A stretch of 20,539 nucleotides of DNA from Thamnocephalis sphaerospora (Eukaryota; Zoopagomycota; Zoopagomycetes; Zoopagales; Sigmoideomycetaceae), in contig KZ992694.1 in NCBI GenBank assembly GCA_003614735.1, forward strand, positions 1 through 20,539, given 5' to 3'. Numbering within the stretch: position 1 is the first letter of the stretch; the number at the start of each line of letters is the position of its first letter. The position numbers were made by a program, and so were the translations under genes. The notes under the pieces were generated by a model. It did no database searches and was not told where the DNA came from. It was given only the letters and a program-made list of their open reading frames with translations. Below, in pieces: positions 18,617-20,539 of the stretch.

Positions 18617-20185
18617 ATGGAAGCACAGTGCGACACGCGCTCCGCAGACGTCGATACCTTGCTGGTGCAGTCGGCTGCTTCTTCGTGTTCAGAGTCGGCG
18701 CATTCGCACCATGAGCCTGTGCCGTCCACGCCAGAGCAGCCGCCGTCGTCTGCTGCGTCAACCGTCTCGCACAGCCAGCAGGCTAGCACGGGTGTAGAAA
18801 AGAGCACGCTGCCGCCGCTGCCGTTGGGCGAGAGTCTACGTATCTGCCTGCTGCATGCTTGGGCTGGCGTGCGTGATGCATCCAACTGGCACGATAGCAT
18901 TGCCGCCATTTACAGCTCAAAGACACTGCAGGTGCAGACAGCAAAGTGCTTTTTACTGAACGGACTAATATTCCTTGGCAGTCTGTATATGTTTGATCTT
19001 ATTCTACGTCCGTCGCTTGCATTCTTTACAACTTGGTTTGTCTGGTCAAAGCGTGCTGGCAGCATTGATGGTGACAGCAGCACCCTTGACCACCCGCCCA
19101 TTCCGACCGAGCGCGTGGAGGCGGTTGCGTCAATGCTAAGCGTGCTGCTGACGGTGATGTATCATGTAGGTTGGCGCCAGCGCATACAGGCATCTCTGGC
19201 GAGTGCTAATCAGCGATGCGGTGCAGATATGCTGGGTCTATCCCATCTACTGCCTCAGTTTCTTTCTCAATTCGCTCTGGTATCAAAAGGTGGCGGATCA
19301 TGCCTATCGTCTGCGCGAGGGCAGGTCGGCCAGTGCGCAAATCTCCTATGACCGGTAGGCCTTGGCGCATGCTACTACAGGGATCATCGGATGACTGACG
19401 GCACGCTGTATGCGGTCTGTAGCCTAGTGAACCGGCTGACCGATGAGGTGTACCGAGCGCTGCTCTTCTTCAACTATGTCGTATTCGCCACCATGGCCTA
19501 TGCGATCCCATTAGTGGGTCCGCTACTTTCGTTTGCCTATGCCTGCTGGATTGCAGCCTTTTACAGTTTCGAGTACGTGATCTGAGCGCTTGTGTACTGG
19601 CTACTGTGCATTAACGCTTGCTTAGATACGACTGGATCAACCGCGGCTGGACCATGGACCAGCGCATGGACTATTTTGAGACGCACTGGGCGTACTTTGC
19701 CGGCTTTGGTGCGTGCATTCGGTGGCGCAAGCACACACGTTGCGTGTACAGCTAACGCTCATTGCATATTGCCAGGTCTGCCGAGTACCGCCGTTACCTT
19801 TTTCTTTCCACAGTTTGTCAGTACTGGTATTTTTGCTCTGCTTTTCCCAGTGGTAAGCAGACGGTGCCTGCATGTTGTGTATCTGCTTGGTATGGCACCA
19901 TCTAACATAAGGGCTTGATGCTAGTTTGTCATCATGTCCAATATGGCCCGGCCCGTGCCACGTCGTCGCGATAATCCGCAGACCCTTTCGGCACATATCC
20001 CACGCCGGCTGCCCGTCTTTTCGCCAGCCAAGCGCATGAACCTCATATGGATTCGCCGGCTCAGTGCGCTGCGGGAAAATGCCATCCGCCAAAGCACGTC
20101 TGCTGGCAACAACACATCGCCGCCCTTGTCGTCGGCATCCACAGCGTCGCGTGTTTCGACAAGCGCCACGACACCGGCGACCTAA
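18617..20185 (+). CDS. EI24-domain (etoposide-induced 2.4-like) membrane protein, six exons, 415 aa
   Basis: Exons are 18617-19165, 19227-19354, 19423-19572, 19626-19708, 19776-19852 and 19925-20185. The five introns (53-72 nt) have CTAAT, CTGAC, TTAAC or CTAAC branch sites, and phases close exactly. The N-terminal ~65 residues are Ser/Pro-rich and probably disordered. The domain begins ~71 (GESLRICLLHAWAGVRDA) with a first helix at 111-129. Diagnostic blocks follow: WVYPIYCLSFFLNSLWYQ, RLTDEVYRALLFF, IPLVGPLLSFAYACW, FEYDWINRGW, ETHWAYFAGFGLP, FFFPQFVSTGIFALLFPVFVIM and the closing LPVFSPAKRMN. In animals EI24 is an ER protein linked to apoptosis and autophagy; yeast relatives include Lds/Rrt8 proteins (family knowledge). 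The role here is inferred only as an ER or lipid-droplet membrane protein. The start ATG is the first in this frame, but the leader has upstream ATGs. Confidence 0.88.
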
Positions 20186-20340
20186 TCGTTCTGCCCCAGC
20201 CCTCCTCTCTTGATCGCGTGCTATTCACAGTTGCCGCCTGCCTTTTGCCACCATTGCATCGTCGTCTAGCTACATTTGCGTACGCAATCTCAGTCGTTTA
20301 CACTTTTAACCAGGGGGAAGCATGGCCCATGTGGTTGCTG

Positions 20341-20460
20341 TTACGTTGACGCAGGTTCTTCGCCAATAATACGATCGATGCGCTTCTGCACGCGCTCTAC
20401 CTTCTTGTCCAGCGCGTCTACTGCAGCGCATGCCATGGTTACCACGTTAGCCGCCGTATT
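20341..20460 (-). CDS. Terminal exon of an unidentified gene (5' part outside window)
   Basis: The minus strand reads about 40 codons ending in TAA: AANVVTMACAAVDALDKKVE, then RVQKRIDRIIGEE and PAST. The region is helical and heptad-like, suiting a short coiled-coil tail. The exon can start no earlier than 20460, because an in-frame TAG lies immediately upstream; that TAG ends in a possible AG acceptor (20462-20461). Upstream of it, another frame reads TRLLRDVGDAFASRLEY, which would continue smoothly if one base were absent, so a frameshift or sequence error is possible. I do not recognise the family. It converges on the EI24 gene with 155 nt between stops. Confidence 0.4.
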   Translation of the reverse strand, partial: NTAANVVTMACAAVDALDKKVERVQKRIDRIIGEEPAST

Positions 20461-20539
20461 CTAGTCTGCTTGCAAACGCGTCACCTACGTCGCGCAATAA
20501 CCGGGTCTGAGGGTGCCTCTAGCTTTGCTTTCTGTTGAC

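Noticed and set aside
19355-19380. A 26-nt alternative intron in the EI24 gene ending at CTACTACAG.
   Set aside because: It is too short for splicing; the 68-nt choice ending at 19422 has a CTGAC branch site and better matches the family.

Overview
The window looks like nuclear DNA of a fungus, most plausibly an early-diverging (zoopagomycete-like) lineage. The fungal reading rests on many short introns (50-112 nt) with CTAAC/CTGAC/CTAAT branch sites, AATAAA signals, a seven-helix membrane protein fused to an RGS box, an Ale1-type MBOAT acyltransferase and a secreted low-complexity wall-like protein. The lineage is inference only. No rRNA, tRNA, CRISPR array, transposase or reverse transcriptase was seen.

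Left part (1-8.3 kb, moderate GC, ordinary sequence). It holds the 3' end of an MFS/nodulin-like transporter (+), a single-exon F-box protein (+), a secreted Pro-rich/Gly-rich protein (-), a gene-free stretch of about 1.7 kb, and a 7TM-RGS G-protein regulator (-, 3 exons). Related copies of a short dispersed element lie just beyond gene 3' ends at 553-669, 2675-2725 and 5778-5914.

Middle (8.3-15.6 kb, GC-rich, purine-rich on the + strand, many microsatellites). The one gene I can defend is a two-exon Ser/Thr protein kinase (-) whose DFG motif reads DLE. About 4.8 kb upstream of it has no gene I can support, only weak coding-like patches.

Right part (15.6-20.5 kb). A nine-exon MBOAT lysophospholipid acyltransferase (-) and a six-exon EI24-domain membrane protein (+) diverge from a shared intergenic region of about 0.8 kb. 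The terminal exon of an unidentified gene (-) converges on the EI24 gene at the right edge. The acyltransferase and EI24 products are both expected in ER membranes, so shared control is conceivable but unproven. The 7TM-RGS protein and the kinase are both signalling proteins, but nothing in the sequence links them. Exon structures were assembled by hand from splice signals, phase continuity and family motifs.
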